The notes below the pieces were generated by a model. It ran no database searches. It saw nothing but the letters and a program-made list of their open reading frames with translations, and had not been told where the DNA came from. A stretch of DNA of 21,001 nucleotides, taken from NCBI RefSeq assembly GCF_002104995.1, contig NW_024468431.1, positions 1 through 21,001 of the forward strand, read 5' to 3'. The stretch's first letter is position 1, and each line of letters starts with the position of its first letter. The stretch is from Linderina pennispora (lineage: Eukaryota > Kickxellomycota > Kickxellomycetes > Kickxellales > Kickxellaceae). Shown here in pieces: positions 1-9,449 of this stretch. The position numbers and the translations under genes are program-made.

Positions 1-2656
1 GGACGTGGTGCTGGGGGGCATTGATCTCAAAGTAAATATGCCCAGATCCACCCACGCCATCGACGCCAGTGACGTCGACGTTGCAAGAAGAATGCATTGC
101 CGCGCCGACCGCTCCGCCAAAACAAACAGCCGCCGCACATACCCATTGGGCTCATCGGTGCTGCCCGCGACACCCGCTCCGCTGCGACCTGCGCCAAGAA
201 CTCTGGCTCCTCCAGCTCCGCCCCAGCAGCCTTCGCAGCCTCAATGAAGCGGCCAACGGTCTCAGCACGCTCGAGATCAGCTCGCCCATCGAGCATCGCC
301 CGCATTCTCGAAATCCAGACGCAAGCTGAGCACACAATCTTCCACACCAGATACTCCCTGGGCGCCTGCTCGTCGCTCTCGACGACCAGCATCAACACAT
401 CGAGTGCCTCGTTGCTGGCATCAATGACGCGGCCAAAGAAGCCCTCCTCATGCCACTGGGCAGCATGCGTCACCAGGCACTCTGCCTTCGATATCAGCAG
501 CGTCCTCTGCCAGACCCCCGCCGCCGCCTCATCCTCCAGCTGACTCGCACAGGCAACGGCCTGGTCAAACATCCCTAGTGCCTCGCCGTACTCGTGTGCT
601 GCCATCGCGGCCTTGGCGCCCAGCCAGTAGCCCGACACCCTCTCAGGATCCAGCTCAATCACCTTGCGTGCCACCTTGATGCACGTGTCCAGCCGCCCGA
701 TTGCCATGTATCCCTCGCACAGACCTTCCCAGCACAGCCGATCCGTGCGATCCATCGTCAGCGCATTGCGGAACGCGACTATCGCCTGCTCGCTTTGGTC
801 TGCTGCAGCCGCAGGAACCCCAGCAGCTTCCACGCCCACTTTTGGTTGTACTGCGAATCGGTTGCCTTGACTAGCATCGCCTCACCAAGTTCGTCGCTGC
901 CCTCGGACAGGTAGATCTGCGCCAGCGCCTGCCCAGCCTCGCTGTCGGCGTTGTTCAGCTGGAATGCCTTAGCAAAGCACCTCTTGGCCCGGCTCTCGTC
1001 GTGCCCGAACTGCTGGTACCACTGCCCCAGCCCGCAGAATGCTTGCGACGCATTCGGATCGATCTTTGCTGCGCTAATCCAGCTGCTGTATGCAAACTGC
1101 TTGTCTTCCTGGTACTCGCCGCCCAGATTCCAGTATGTGTCGCCGAGATAGATGTAGTGGTCCGCGTAGTTGCTGTCAATGGAGATCGCCTTGGTGAAGT
1201 ACTCAACAGCGCCAGGCATGTCACCCTCAGCCATCAAAACACGTCCAAGTCCGCCTAGCGCCAAGTGGTTATTGGGATCATTCACCAGCGCCGACTGCAG
1301 GAGCTGCTTGCTCTCATCAAAGTGCCCCAGCGAGCACAGCGAAAGGCCAAGCCCGAGTACTGCCCGTGCGTTGCCCGGAGCAGCTTCAAGGCACTGGCGA
1401 TACAGCCTCTCGGCCTCGCTCACATCCTCGAGCCCCAGACCCATGTATGCATCGGCAACACCCAGGTCAACCACCAGCTGGCTGTTTGGCAAACTGACGC
1501 CGTAGCTTTTTGCAGAACCCGCTAAGCACCGGGCGCGACGCAACCCCACTATCTGCCGCCAGCCTGAACATCTTGCTCTTGACTGCCAGCCGCACCAGCA
1601 GCACCTGCGCGAACGGCGAGTCGCTGGCTGCCTCGCGGCCCTGCTGCGCCGCTTCAATCACATCCTCGCCTGCCACGCCGTCCTCGGTCTGAGTCCATAG
1701 CTGTGCTGACTTTACCAGCTTGCCAGTCGGGAATAGCTCCAAGTACCCGTCAATCAGCCCGCGCAGATTGCCGTCCTCATTGCTGCTGTCAGCCAGCTCG
1801 ATCAAGTGCTCAAAACGCCGCCTGCGACTTGCCGTTCGATGCCAGGTCCCACGCCACGCGCTGTGCCTCTTCGCCCATCGTGCGCTTCTGCTGCGCGTCG
1901 TCGTAGGTACCCGCCCGCTCAATCAATGCCTCGAAATAGTACTCCTCGTACTCGAGCCGCCTCTCGCTCTCGCTCTCGTCCGAGTAGAACGAGATTAGCT
2001 GGCTCAGCGTATCAAGCATACTGGACTCCGCCCATACCTCCATCCGGACGTCCTTGCGCACCTTGCTTATTGGCCCAGCGCCCAACCGGGTCTTGCGCTT
2101 GTTGATCTCACGCTCAATCGTCCTCTGCTCCAGGTCGCGCTCAATGGTAAAGATCTGCTGCAGAACCTCGCCTGCAGTCGGCGGCTTCTGCTCACCACTA
2201 GTCTCCTCAAGCAACGAATAGAACTTGCCAGCGGGCGTCAGCTCACGCAAAACCCCGATTAGTTTACGCTGGTCGCCAGCGTCCTCATTCAGCCTCAGAA
2301 TCTTGCCCATCGCCTCCCATGCCTTTGCTGTGTTCCCCTCAGCAATGCATTTGTCGCGCATCTCTGCCAGCGCACCTTCGTACTTGTCTGGCATATTTGC
2401 GTTCTCGAATAGCGCACAGAGGACCCTGCCACGCCAGCAGGTTAGCCTTGGGCATGGCCATGGCGCTTCTATAGACCTTTTCGCCTTCGGCCCACTTCTC
2501 CATGTGCTGGCACGAGACTCCGAGCAGAATGTGAACGTTGTAGTTTTTGTCGTCTAGTTCGAGCAGATCATGGCACAGGTCGTATGCGTAGTCGTAGTTT
2601 TTGTCGGCAATAGCCGACTTTGCGTTTTTGAGCTTTGCCTTGAAAATAACTGACAT
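1..2656 (-). CDS. SKI3: Ski3/TTC37-like TPR protein, superkiller complex scaffold; 5' two thirds only, with about six single-base frame breaks
   Basis: Ski3 is the tetratricopeptide-repeat scaffold that joins the Ski2 helicase and Ski8 and channels mRNA to the cytoplasmic exosome. The N-terminus, read from the ATG at 2656, matches the family pattern: a basic helix, then YNVHILLGV, then LLAWQGLCALFENAN once one frame break is bridged (compare human TTC37 LLAWQGL). TPR helix pairs follow throughout, for example NARAVLGLGLSL and FDESKQLLQSALVNDPNNH near 1300-1400, and QAIVAFRNALTMD near 760. About 885 codons are present; the family is about 1,400-1,560 residues, so the C-terminal third lies beyond the left edge. 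Frame changes are inferred near 2420-2427, 1812-1815, 1507-1511, 794-800, 158-170 and 34-36. The first three need one base removed and the last three one base added. An in-frame ATG at 2689 would add 11 residues; 2656 is preferred because family similarity starts there. Confidence 0.85.
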
Positions 2657-2900
2657 AGGGAGTGGCCGGACAAAAATATATATACGCAATACGGAGGGAA
2701 GTGTAGACTCTTGTCTTCAGAAAGTGCACCAATGGTGATGATGATGATGACAGTATATTTTAATGCTGGTGATGAGCCTTATGGCCACCATGCTTGTGAT
2801 CGTGGTGCATTGCTCAACCCCGCGGCATATTGAGTGAGACTTTGGGATTACCTGTTTTAGCTTTAATACTAAGACTGGAATTGCAACTAGCATAGTGCCG
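2657..2900 (-). promoter_or_regulatory. Presumed SKI3 upstream region with TATA-like tract and short GAT repeat
   Basis: This is the gap between the SKI3 start and the stop of the LRR-like gene upstream of it. It contains an alternating AT tract at 2676-2684, only about 20 bases before the preferred SKI3 ATG, and a short run of GAT triplets near 2734-2749. No gene is recognised in it. The AT tract may act as a TATA element, but it is closer to the ATG than expected if transcription starts 25-30 bases downstream, so the assignment is tentative. Confidence 0.35.
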
Positions 2901-5442
2901 CTAATTCGACACGTACTCGATACTGCGAACATGTGGGGTGCCACTAAAGGCTGCGCGGCGGGTGAATTCGATGATGTCCGGTGGTATGACTAGGAATGAT
3001 TCGATATAGCTTGCCATCACTTGAGCATTAAGCAAAAAGGTAACTTTACCAATGCAACAAGCACCATATATGATTCCAATTCATATACACTGTCTTTCCC
3101 CGGACTGCTGGTATCCCTGGCTACGACTCTCTGCATATTGCTAGCAGGCCGCAGTTGGAAGTCCATCTCGCGCTGTAACAAGCTGCTTGTCGGTGAATTG
3201 GCCGATATCCCAGTCGGGGTTCTCATCTGTGTCATAGGTGAACCCCAAGTGACAGAGTTCTGGCAACTGGTTTTATGAGATATAGCATGTCCTCAATGTC
3301 CATTCGCCTTCGTTTAGTTTCCAGGACCCCTAGATTGGGCAGGCTAAGCAGCAGCGGTGAGAATATACCTTGCCTAACAGGACGGGCAATTTCATGCAAG
3401 CAGTGTTGTGACAATGGTTCTAAGTCGAGTAGCTTTCTCAGATCTTGCACGGTTTCACTGCTTGCATAGTAAAACCCGTGGCCAAGATCAGCTATGATAT
3501 CGGCCACAAACAGACGTTGCAGATCTGGAAAGAAGCGATGTTGCGTCGATGGCATTTCCTTTAGAATCCTATGGCACATGTCGCCGTATCCGATAGAGAG
3601 AAGGTCGCTACTTTCTGAAGAAACCAGCACCACCTTGGCCAATCCGACTGAAATCCAAATACTCGACTAGAAATACTTTAGCTTAGGGAAACGGCATGCC
3701 GAGCAATCTTTGAGATCAATTACTCCGACGTGATTGCCAGATTGCAACCGTAGTCAGGCAGTATGCGCAAAGATATATCGAGATCATCGATATTAAGAAT
3801 CAGTTTCTGGAGAGTTTGCGCATTACGATGGATTATCTCGACTTCCCCAGGCCCTAGCTCGCAAGAACTGGTATCGGTATGCTGAACTGCAGTACAGCTA
3901 AGCACATCAGCCATATCCTCAGTGATGGTATCATATACGGAAAGCTGTTGGACTGCGTGCGAATATGCCCATATATTGCCTGCAAAATGAAGGGCTTGAG
4001 CTCGTTGGGAAGATCCGATACACATGTGTGCAAGTGGACCACGTTTGGAACTCCTGTCTGAATCGTCTGGGATAACTTGATAGATAGGCTCCAGGTCCCG
4101 GTTAATGTAATCAGTTCTGAGGTATCCCCTGCACACCATGGATGTCAAGTGCTATAGCAGAATCGAGAACAGTTGGCCTTGTAGCAGCACTGATATCAGC
4201 CTGCCGGTCGCCTGACTCCCAGAAGTAACTGCCAAGATCATGCCGGTCCATTGATGCACACAAAATGCGGAGATACTTCAGAACCGACAGCTGCTCCAAA
4301 AGACGACCAATGTGAGATGCAGGCGCAATACCTGTGTATAGACATAGGCTCACCAGGTTCAGCCAGCTGATTTGTACGGGAAAAGGAACAGCCCCACCTA
4401 AAACAGGTCTGCACACTCGTGATTCTACCGAATAGCAGCAAGTTACAGCGGATGTGGGTCATCCCACTGGCTATCATCTTCAGGAGGAATCGTGAACAGC
4501 TACAAGTTGACAATACTGCAAATGGCGGTTGCATCTATATGTGCAAGCACACGGTGGTTCTCGTTTATCTGCAATGTCTTCACTGGTGCGTCTGTGAGCG
4601 AGGAATGCAAAATTTGACAACCCCCAGCGGAACGACTAGTCGGTAGTCTTGAGAGCCTTGGGTGTGGATGGTAAATTTGGGCAGTTGACAGAAGGTCGGA
4701 TAGTTGGGGTGTTGATGTGTCTTCAACTCCAAGTTTGAGAGCTGTCAGGGTGGGAAGCGATAGTTGCTCATCAGATTGTGGTTGAAGGTCGAGTAAAGGA
4801 TGTCGCCCGCCTATGTCGAAGAACCTCATTGTCTCAAGAGCATCAAGAGAAAACACTAGCAGCCCAGAGTCAAGTAAACAATTCATATCAAGCTCTAGTG
4901 CTGCTAAGTGGAGAGTAGTTGGTGTGTCAAGAATCAAGGCCACCGGCGGGGCGTACTGTAGATAGGTGAACCTGTGCGTGTATATCGAGAGTAATGACGG
5001 ATAGCGCGGTGGGGTCGTAAAATCAAATGATTGAGATGTGTCCTGGCACAGGAGAGTAAGGATGCTGTGAATGATAGGCGCAGATAGGTCGTTAAGGTTG
5101 TCTCTGGTTGTGGTTGAGGGAGGTTGGAGAAGACTGAATGATTCCAGTGTGCTCCATGGCGGCCACACCCACATTTATGCTCGTTCTGTAGTGCTGGACA
5201 AGGGCTGTCTCGTCCTCTGGACATGTCAGCAGCATACCTCCATGCTGAGACATGTATCCGAGTAGAGTAAAAATGTGCAAAGCATCCTGGAGACGCAACG
5301 TCTGATCCCATGGCCATTGAGGAAACAGTGCCGCGGGAGCCAGTCTTTGTCCAGTCATGCACGTATGCAGCACAGGGTCGAGCCATGTGAGCCTTTGTAC
5401 GCTTGAAAGGAGTGCGAACACTTCAATGTCCGCCGCCCTCAT
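2901..5442 (-). pseudogene. Frame-broken LRR-like protein of a fungal expanded family (pseudogene or indel-damaged assembly)
   Basis: No single frame spans this region, but consecutive minus-strand reading pieces join into a leucine-rich protein. In order: 5442-5092 (starts MRAADIEVFALLSSVQRL); 5174-4500 (LETMRFFDIGGRHPLL, LSLPTLTALKLG); 4416-4111 (LCLYTGIAPAS, LEQLSVLKYLRIL); 4148-3720 (IIHRNAQTLQKLILNIDDL); the FPKLKYF patch near 3670; 3642-3232 (LLLSLPNLGVLE, DIEDMLYLIK); an overlapping piece reading ELCHLGFTYDTDENPDW; and a tail ending at a stop at 2901-2903 (SYIESFLVIPPDII). The order of motifs resembles, from memory, a large family of uncharacterised LRR-like proteins in Coemansia and relatives. 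At least six frame changes are needed. The first 350 bases have two overlapping open frames, so the N-terminus and any F-box are uncertain. Function is unknown; substrate recognition by an SCF-type ligase is only a guess. Confidence 0.55.
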
Positions 5443-6205
5443 GGTTGGGCAATAGAGTGCGAATCGACAGAGTTTGTTCTCTTATTTGTCTCTTAGAGCA
5501 AGTGTTAACGCGCTGTTTCTACGACTGGGACTTGATAGTGCCGCTGTTTATCTGTCGTTGCTGGATATATTCGGCACATCTGTCTGAGTTGCTGTTAAAC
5601 ATGCCGATTATGCTGAAAGGTTGTATCCTGTTGCAATTGCCCTGAGCAGTCGCAAGCATGTGCTGCACGCCTGCTCACAGGAGCATACGCAGCCAGTCTG
5701 GCGGATCGCACACTCGGAGATGAGCTCAGGGAAACAGCAGATGTTGGAAAGGGCTGGGCAAGGCTAATTCCCAAGTAGCTGGTCTGACAGCATTGACATG
5801 TGTAAACGAGCTGCTTTGGTGTGACGGGCGAGGTGGCATGCACCACCCATATGCCCAGTAGGTCGAACAAAAAAGGCCGTCCGTAGTAGTCCACATTGCA
5901 CCGTTCTGCTCACCCAGCGGTACATCAGCCAATGCAATGAACACAAACCCCTAGCTACTTTGTCCTGAGGGGCTTCCTGATATGTGCGTTCCTGCAAGCT
6001 GCAGTCATCAATCGTGAGGATAGGCGTGCTCTAGTTGGCACGTATCCACCACGTACCATCGTGTCTACTCTGACAAACCACAGCCAGCAGTTCCAACAAT
6101 GCAGCTATGTGAACACCTTTCATTTATTGGCAAGAAGCAACAACAGCAAAGAGGCATCCATGGTGCTTGGCCATACTGGCAACTTGACAAGCAATACAGG
6201 ATTGC
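5443..6205. other. Unassigned intergenic stretch between the LRR-like gene and RPS13
   Basis: Only short open frames occur here on either strand. The longest on the minus strand (5595-5894, about 99 codons) has a hydrophobic start and a few cysteines but matches no family I recognise. It could contain a broken N-terminal part of the LRR-like gene at 2901-5442, the 3' UTR of RPS13, or plain spacer. No tRNA box elements or rRNA were seen. Confidence 0.3.
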
Positions 6206-6915
6206 TTAAGAGACGATGGTCGAAGCGGTGGCAGCCTCGCTACAGAAAAGAAACAGAAAAACGCAGGCAAGAGTTAGCGACAAGATGCACTTGACGACTA
6301 TCGGCAAGCAAAGCAACGCACACAGCACCCAGAGGTGCTGCGCTCTCCCGGCCAGGAACCAGAGCCCAGGCCGTTGAACGGAGAAGGAGAGCGTCCCATC
6401 AGACAGCTCTCCAGTTTGCAAAACCCGCGCAATGTCCACAGCTTCGCTGGCACTAGAAATACACAGGCAATATACAGAGTGGGCGATACTTACTACTTCC
6501 AGTTGGGCGGGAGCTGGCCAGCGGTCTTGTAGTAGCGGGCAAGGCGGTGGATACGCGACTCGATGAGAATGAGGCGGTACTTGGCGTCGTTGTCCTTGCG
6601 GTTGCGCTCGAGGTGCTTGCGGACGGAGACAGCCTTCTTGATAAGGAAGTACAGGTCCTCGGGGATCTCGGGGGCCAGACCGTTGGCGCGCAGGATGCGG
6701 GTGATCTTGGTGCCGGTGATCGGAGCGACCAGGGGGACGCCCTGCGAGTCACGCAGGATGACACCGATCTGCGACGGGTTGATACCCTTGCGAGCGAGCT
6801 TGCAGATCTGGTCGCAGACGTCCTCGGGGGTGGCCTTGACCCACGAGGCGGGAGTGCGACGGTAGGGGGTGGCAGAGGAGCTGATACCCTTGCCCGGAGT
6901 GTGCATGCGACCCAT
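6206..6915 (-). CDS. RPS13: 40S ribosomal protein uS15 (S13), two exons
   Basis: This is a small-subunit ribosomal protein of the uS15 family, cytosolic. Exon 1 is 6494-6915 and exon 2 is 6206-6239; the intron is 6240-6493 (254 nt). The protein starts [15 protein letters not shown], contains [39 protein letters not shown] and [11 protein letters not shown], and ends [17 protein letters not shown] after splicing. The total is 151 residues, the same as yeast Rps13. The donor reads GTAAGT and the acceptor follows a pyrimidine tract ending CTGTAG. The intron splits the tyrosine codon as TA|C, so failure to splice makes an immediate in-frame TAG and a product lacking the last 11 residues. No frame errors were seen. 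The ATG at 6915 gives the conserved family N-terminus. Confidence 0.96.
6323..6393 (-). other. Two adjacent hairpins inside the RPS13 intron
   Basis: The intron contains a perfect 7-bp stem, 6323-6329 against 6334-6340, with a 4-nt loop. Directly next to it is a larger hairpin with an 8-bp outer stem (6341-6348 against 6386-6393) and an adjoining 5-bp inner stem (6349-6353 against 6369-6373). In the transcript the larger one comes first and the two abut without a gap. They could bring the splice sites together or act in autoregulation. The box signatures of C/D or H/ACA snoRNAs were not found. Confidence 0.45.
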
Positions 6916-7234
6916 TTTGACTAGATTTTCTTAACCGCGAAGGAAAATTGAAATGAGGAAAGAAGAGGAGGAATCGGATTCAGGCGATGCACAGGCAGCG
7001 CTGGCATAACCCACCCCAGCCAGCGCGCTGAGAAGATGGGAAAAATTTTCACGGACCAATCACGGGCAGCGGTCTTTGAGCTACGACTCTGGCCGAGCCA
7101 CGAGTCACTGTCCCAAGTTCCTGATCTGTTCTAGGTTGCTAGGATGAGCTGAAGCCAGTTCGCTGCAAGGATGAAATATTTTTGGAGGCGAAGAGCTATG
7201 CTGGACTATTGATGGATTTACTGGGAGTTGTGTC
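6916..7234 (-). promoter_or_regulatory. RPS13 promoter and YHM2 3' region
   Basis: This 319-bp gap holds the RPS13 upstream region, with an AAAAATTTT element at 7041-7049 (like the RRPE motif of ribosome-biogenesis and ribosomal-protein promoters in yeasts) and a CCAAT box at 7056-7060. The leader before the RPS13 ATG is rich in T and C, as is common in highly expressed fungal genes. The left-hand motifs are seen directly; their function is inferred. The part nearest 7234 is the 3' end of YHM2. No gene is seen. Confidence 0.45.
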
Positions 7235-8549
7235 TTAGGCGTTGGCGTTCTGAGCGGACTTTTTGTTTTTGTTAAAGTACTCCTTGACGCTGTCACCACC
7301 GAACACCATGCACACGGTGAGGTAGACGCTTAGGCCAATTCTCGGGGTAACGCCGCGGTAGAACCCGAGGAAGCCGTTCTTCTGGTAGATGTAGCGGGCA
7401 GTCGACACCAGGTTCAGCTTCTCGGGGCGGTCGGCGGCCTTTGTCTGCGACTGCATCTCAACGCGAATGACTTCGATCGGCTGGTTCCAGCACGCCAGGG
7501 CACCACCGATGGCCGACGACGCCAGGCGCTCGCTGGTCGACAGCTTGCGAGTCTTGTCCTTGCCACGGAAGATGGACTCGGTGACACGCGAAATACCAAA
7601 GCGCGAGCCCCAATTTGTCATCTGGCGCAGGGCCACGGCCGACACTCCGCGGTTGAGCCCGCGGATGCCCTCGCGCTGGAACACGTCGTATGCGATGCGC
7701 CAGGTGGACGCGTTGGCGTCAGGCGACTTGTGGCGGGTGACCTCGACAGTCTTCATGAAGGTGCAGAAGCCCATGGTGGTATATGCCTGGGCGACACCCC
7801 CGGCGACACCGCCAAAGAGTCCAGCCCAGCTCGACGAGAAGCCGGCGACGCGCGCGCGGTAGTCAACCTCCGACGACGTGAAGAGCAGGACGCCGCCCTT
7901 GGTGGAAGCTTCGATCCACGCCCACTATATACCGGTCCAGCACAAAAATACATATATAAACTGCGAGCAGTTAGCAAAAAGGAAATCGCGTGTTGGATCG
8001 GCGGCGTCTAAATATCCCGCTCGGTCTCCCCGGGTCATCCCTAGACCACAACACAAGCTCGAAAACTTACCGGAATCAGGCCCTGGTAGAAGCCGGAAAT
8101 GCCGCCGCGGGCGTAGGTCCTTTTCAGCGAAGTGGCAATGCTGTCGCCGCGGTTAGCTACAGGAAAGACCGAGAAATCAGTGCAGATGCTCGCGGAGACA
8201 CCGGGTACAAGGAGCTGCATCATGTGTGAGGATTGCTTACGCAGGCCGGCATGGGTACCTGCGAGGGAACAAGGAGGCGATGCTGACGGAGGTAGAGTAT
8301 GCACAGCACGTGAATTGCTGTTGAAACGCCCCGCCCGCAACCCTTCAGCCCTGTACAAGCCTAGCCCACAAGCCATGCGAGGAACCTACCTGCCATGTGT
8401 GTCTTGACGACCTCAAACGGCTGGCCCAGGGTCGACACCTCAAAGGTCTGGATGGCAGCACCCAGAGCAATGTTGCTCCACGACAGAGCCTTCTTCTCGA
8501 TGTGCTCAACGACTGGAATGGGCTGTACTGTCTCGATAGCGTTCGCCAT
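7235..8549 (-). CDS. YHM2: Mitochondrial carrier, Yhm2-type citrate/oxoglutarate carrier, three exons
   Basis: This is an inner-membrane carrier of the SLC25 family. Yeast Yhm2 exchanges citrate for oxoglutarate and supports cytosolic NADPH; it is also known as a suppressor of mtDNA instability. Exons are 8390-8549, 8071-8156 and 7235-7924; introns are 8157-8389 and 7925-8070. Splicing restores MAANRGD at the first junction and GLIP-WAWIEASTKGG at the second, both as in Yhm2. The product is 311 residues (yeast 314). Carrier signatures are QPFEVVK near residues 43-49 and QPIEVIR near 230-236. The second repeat has the unusual MGFCTFMKTVEVTRHK in place of a normal PxD/ExxK/R signature, a hallmark of this subfamily. 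RQMTNWGSRFG and YRGVTPRIGL are also conserved. Donors are GTAGGT and GTAAGT; the second intron has a CTAAC branch point. No frame errors were seen. Confidence 0.95.
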
Positions 8550-9449
8550 GTCTGTTGCGTGTGATGTGTGATGTGTGTGGATGAAGGAGAAGAGAGCTGT
8601 GGAAATTATATTGCTAGCAGTAGTAGCGACAAAGGAGAGAGAAAAGGAAATGGTGCGAGTGGCTCCTGCGAGGGTGGGCTCACGTCCGACCCCTTTTAAA
8701 CGTTGCAGACATGCAGCCAGCAAAAAGGCCATTGTTGGTGACATTGGCCTGTCTTGACACAGGAGACGCCGAGCAGTCGCCACCCGAGCCTCCTGTTTGG
8801 CTGGGTGGGGCGGCAGGCAGTGTGGGAAGTGGAGGGTATGACTCGCCACTGGGCTTGGTTTTTCCACAGCACCTTTCTCTGCATAGCCGCCCGTGTCGTG
8901 GGTTGTGACTGCGACTTGTGTTCTGCTAGCCGACGAGTGACGGCGATCGCTTCAGCGCTCCCAAAAACAGGAGAGAAGGGATGGGCTGTGAGCCAAGGCG
9001 GGGGCAAAAAATCCCATGCTGCTCACGCGCGGATAATTAAAAAAGAGCGTCCTGGGCGGGCCGGGTTGCAAACTGGCTCGCACGACCCGCGGCCGCGCAA
9101 AAAGAGACGCCCTGGCCGTGTGCCGCCTTCTAAAAATGCGCTTTTGCGTGCTCGTGCAAAGGAACCAGGCGACCCGGGGTTTCTGGTCTGGAAAGCCAAT
9201 GAGAAACCTACACTTTCCCGGCCTTTGCTTAGTCCTAGCGCTGCCCTCGCTCTTGGCCCCACGGAGTACATTTGGCGGCGGAAACCAAAAATAAGAACAG
9301 CCTATATATTCCAGCTTCAGTGTGATCGTCTCTGTTGTTGTTTAGACGCGGCCACCGATGGACCAATCGCATTTGGACACTCTGGCGGTTTCCAGTGCAG
9401 CCGGCCATAGGCGCCACCGACAGCTGACCCGTGGTTGCGCGGAGCCGCT
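8550..9449. promoter_or_regulatory. YHM2 upstream region and TMF1 3' region
   Basis: This 900-bp gap holds the YHM2 promoter on its left and the 3' end of the TMF1-like gene on its right. CCAAT boxes lie at 9196-9200 and 9363-9367. The YHM2 leader (8550-8610 on the minus strand) is CT-rich with a TATAAT-like stretch just upstream. A 218-codon plus-strand open frame (8754-9410) crosses it, but its arginine/proline-rich, low-complexity product matches nothing I know and is treated as chance. No RNA gene was recognised. Confidence 0.4.

Noticed and set aside
1500-1820. Explaining the SKI3 frame changes by introns
   Set aside because: Family similarity resumes within zero to three codons at each break, leaving no room for an intron.
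6240-6493. snoRNA in the RPS13 intron
   Set aside because: A TGATG-like sequence is present but no paired D box or terminal stem, and no H or ACA boxes next to the hairpins.
8307-8312. CACGTG site as a phosphate or bHLH regulatory element
   Set aside because: It is a single palindrome inside YHM2 intron 1; such sites also occur in coding sequence here and carry no support.
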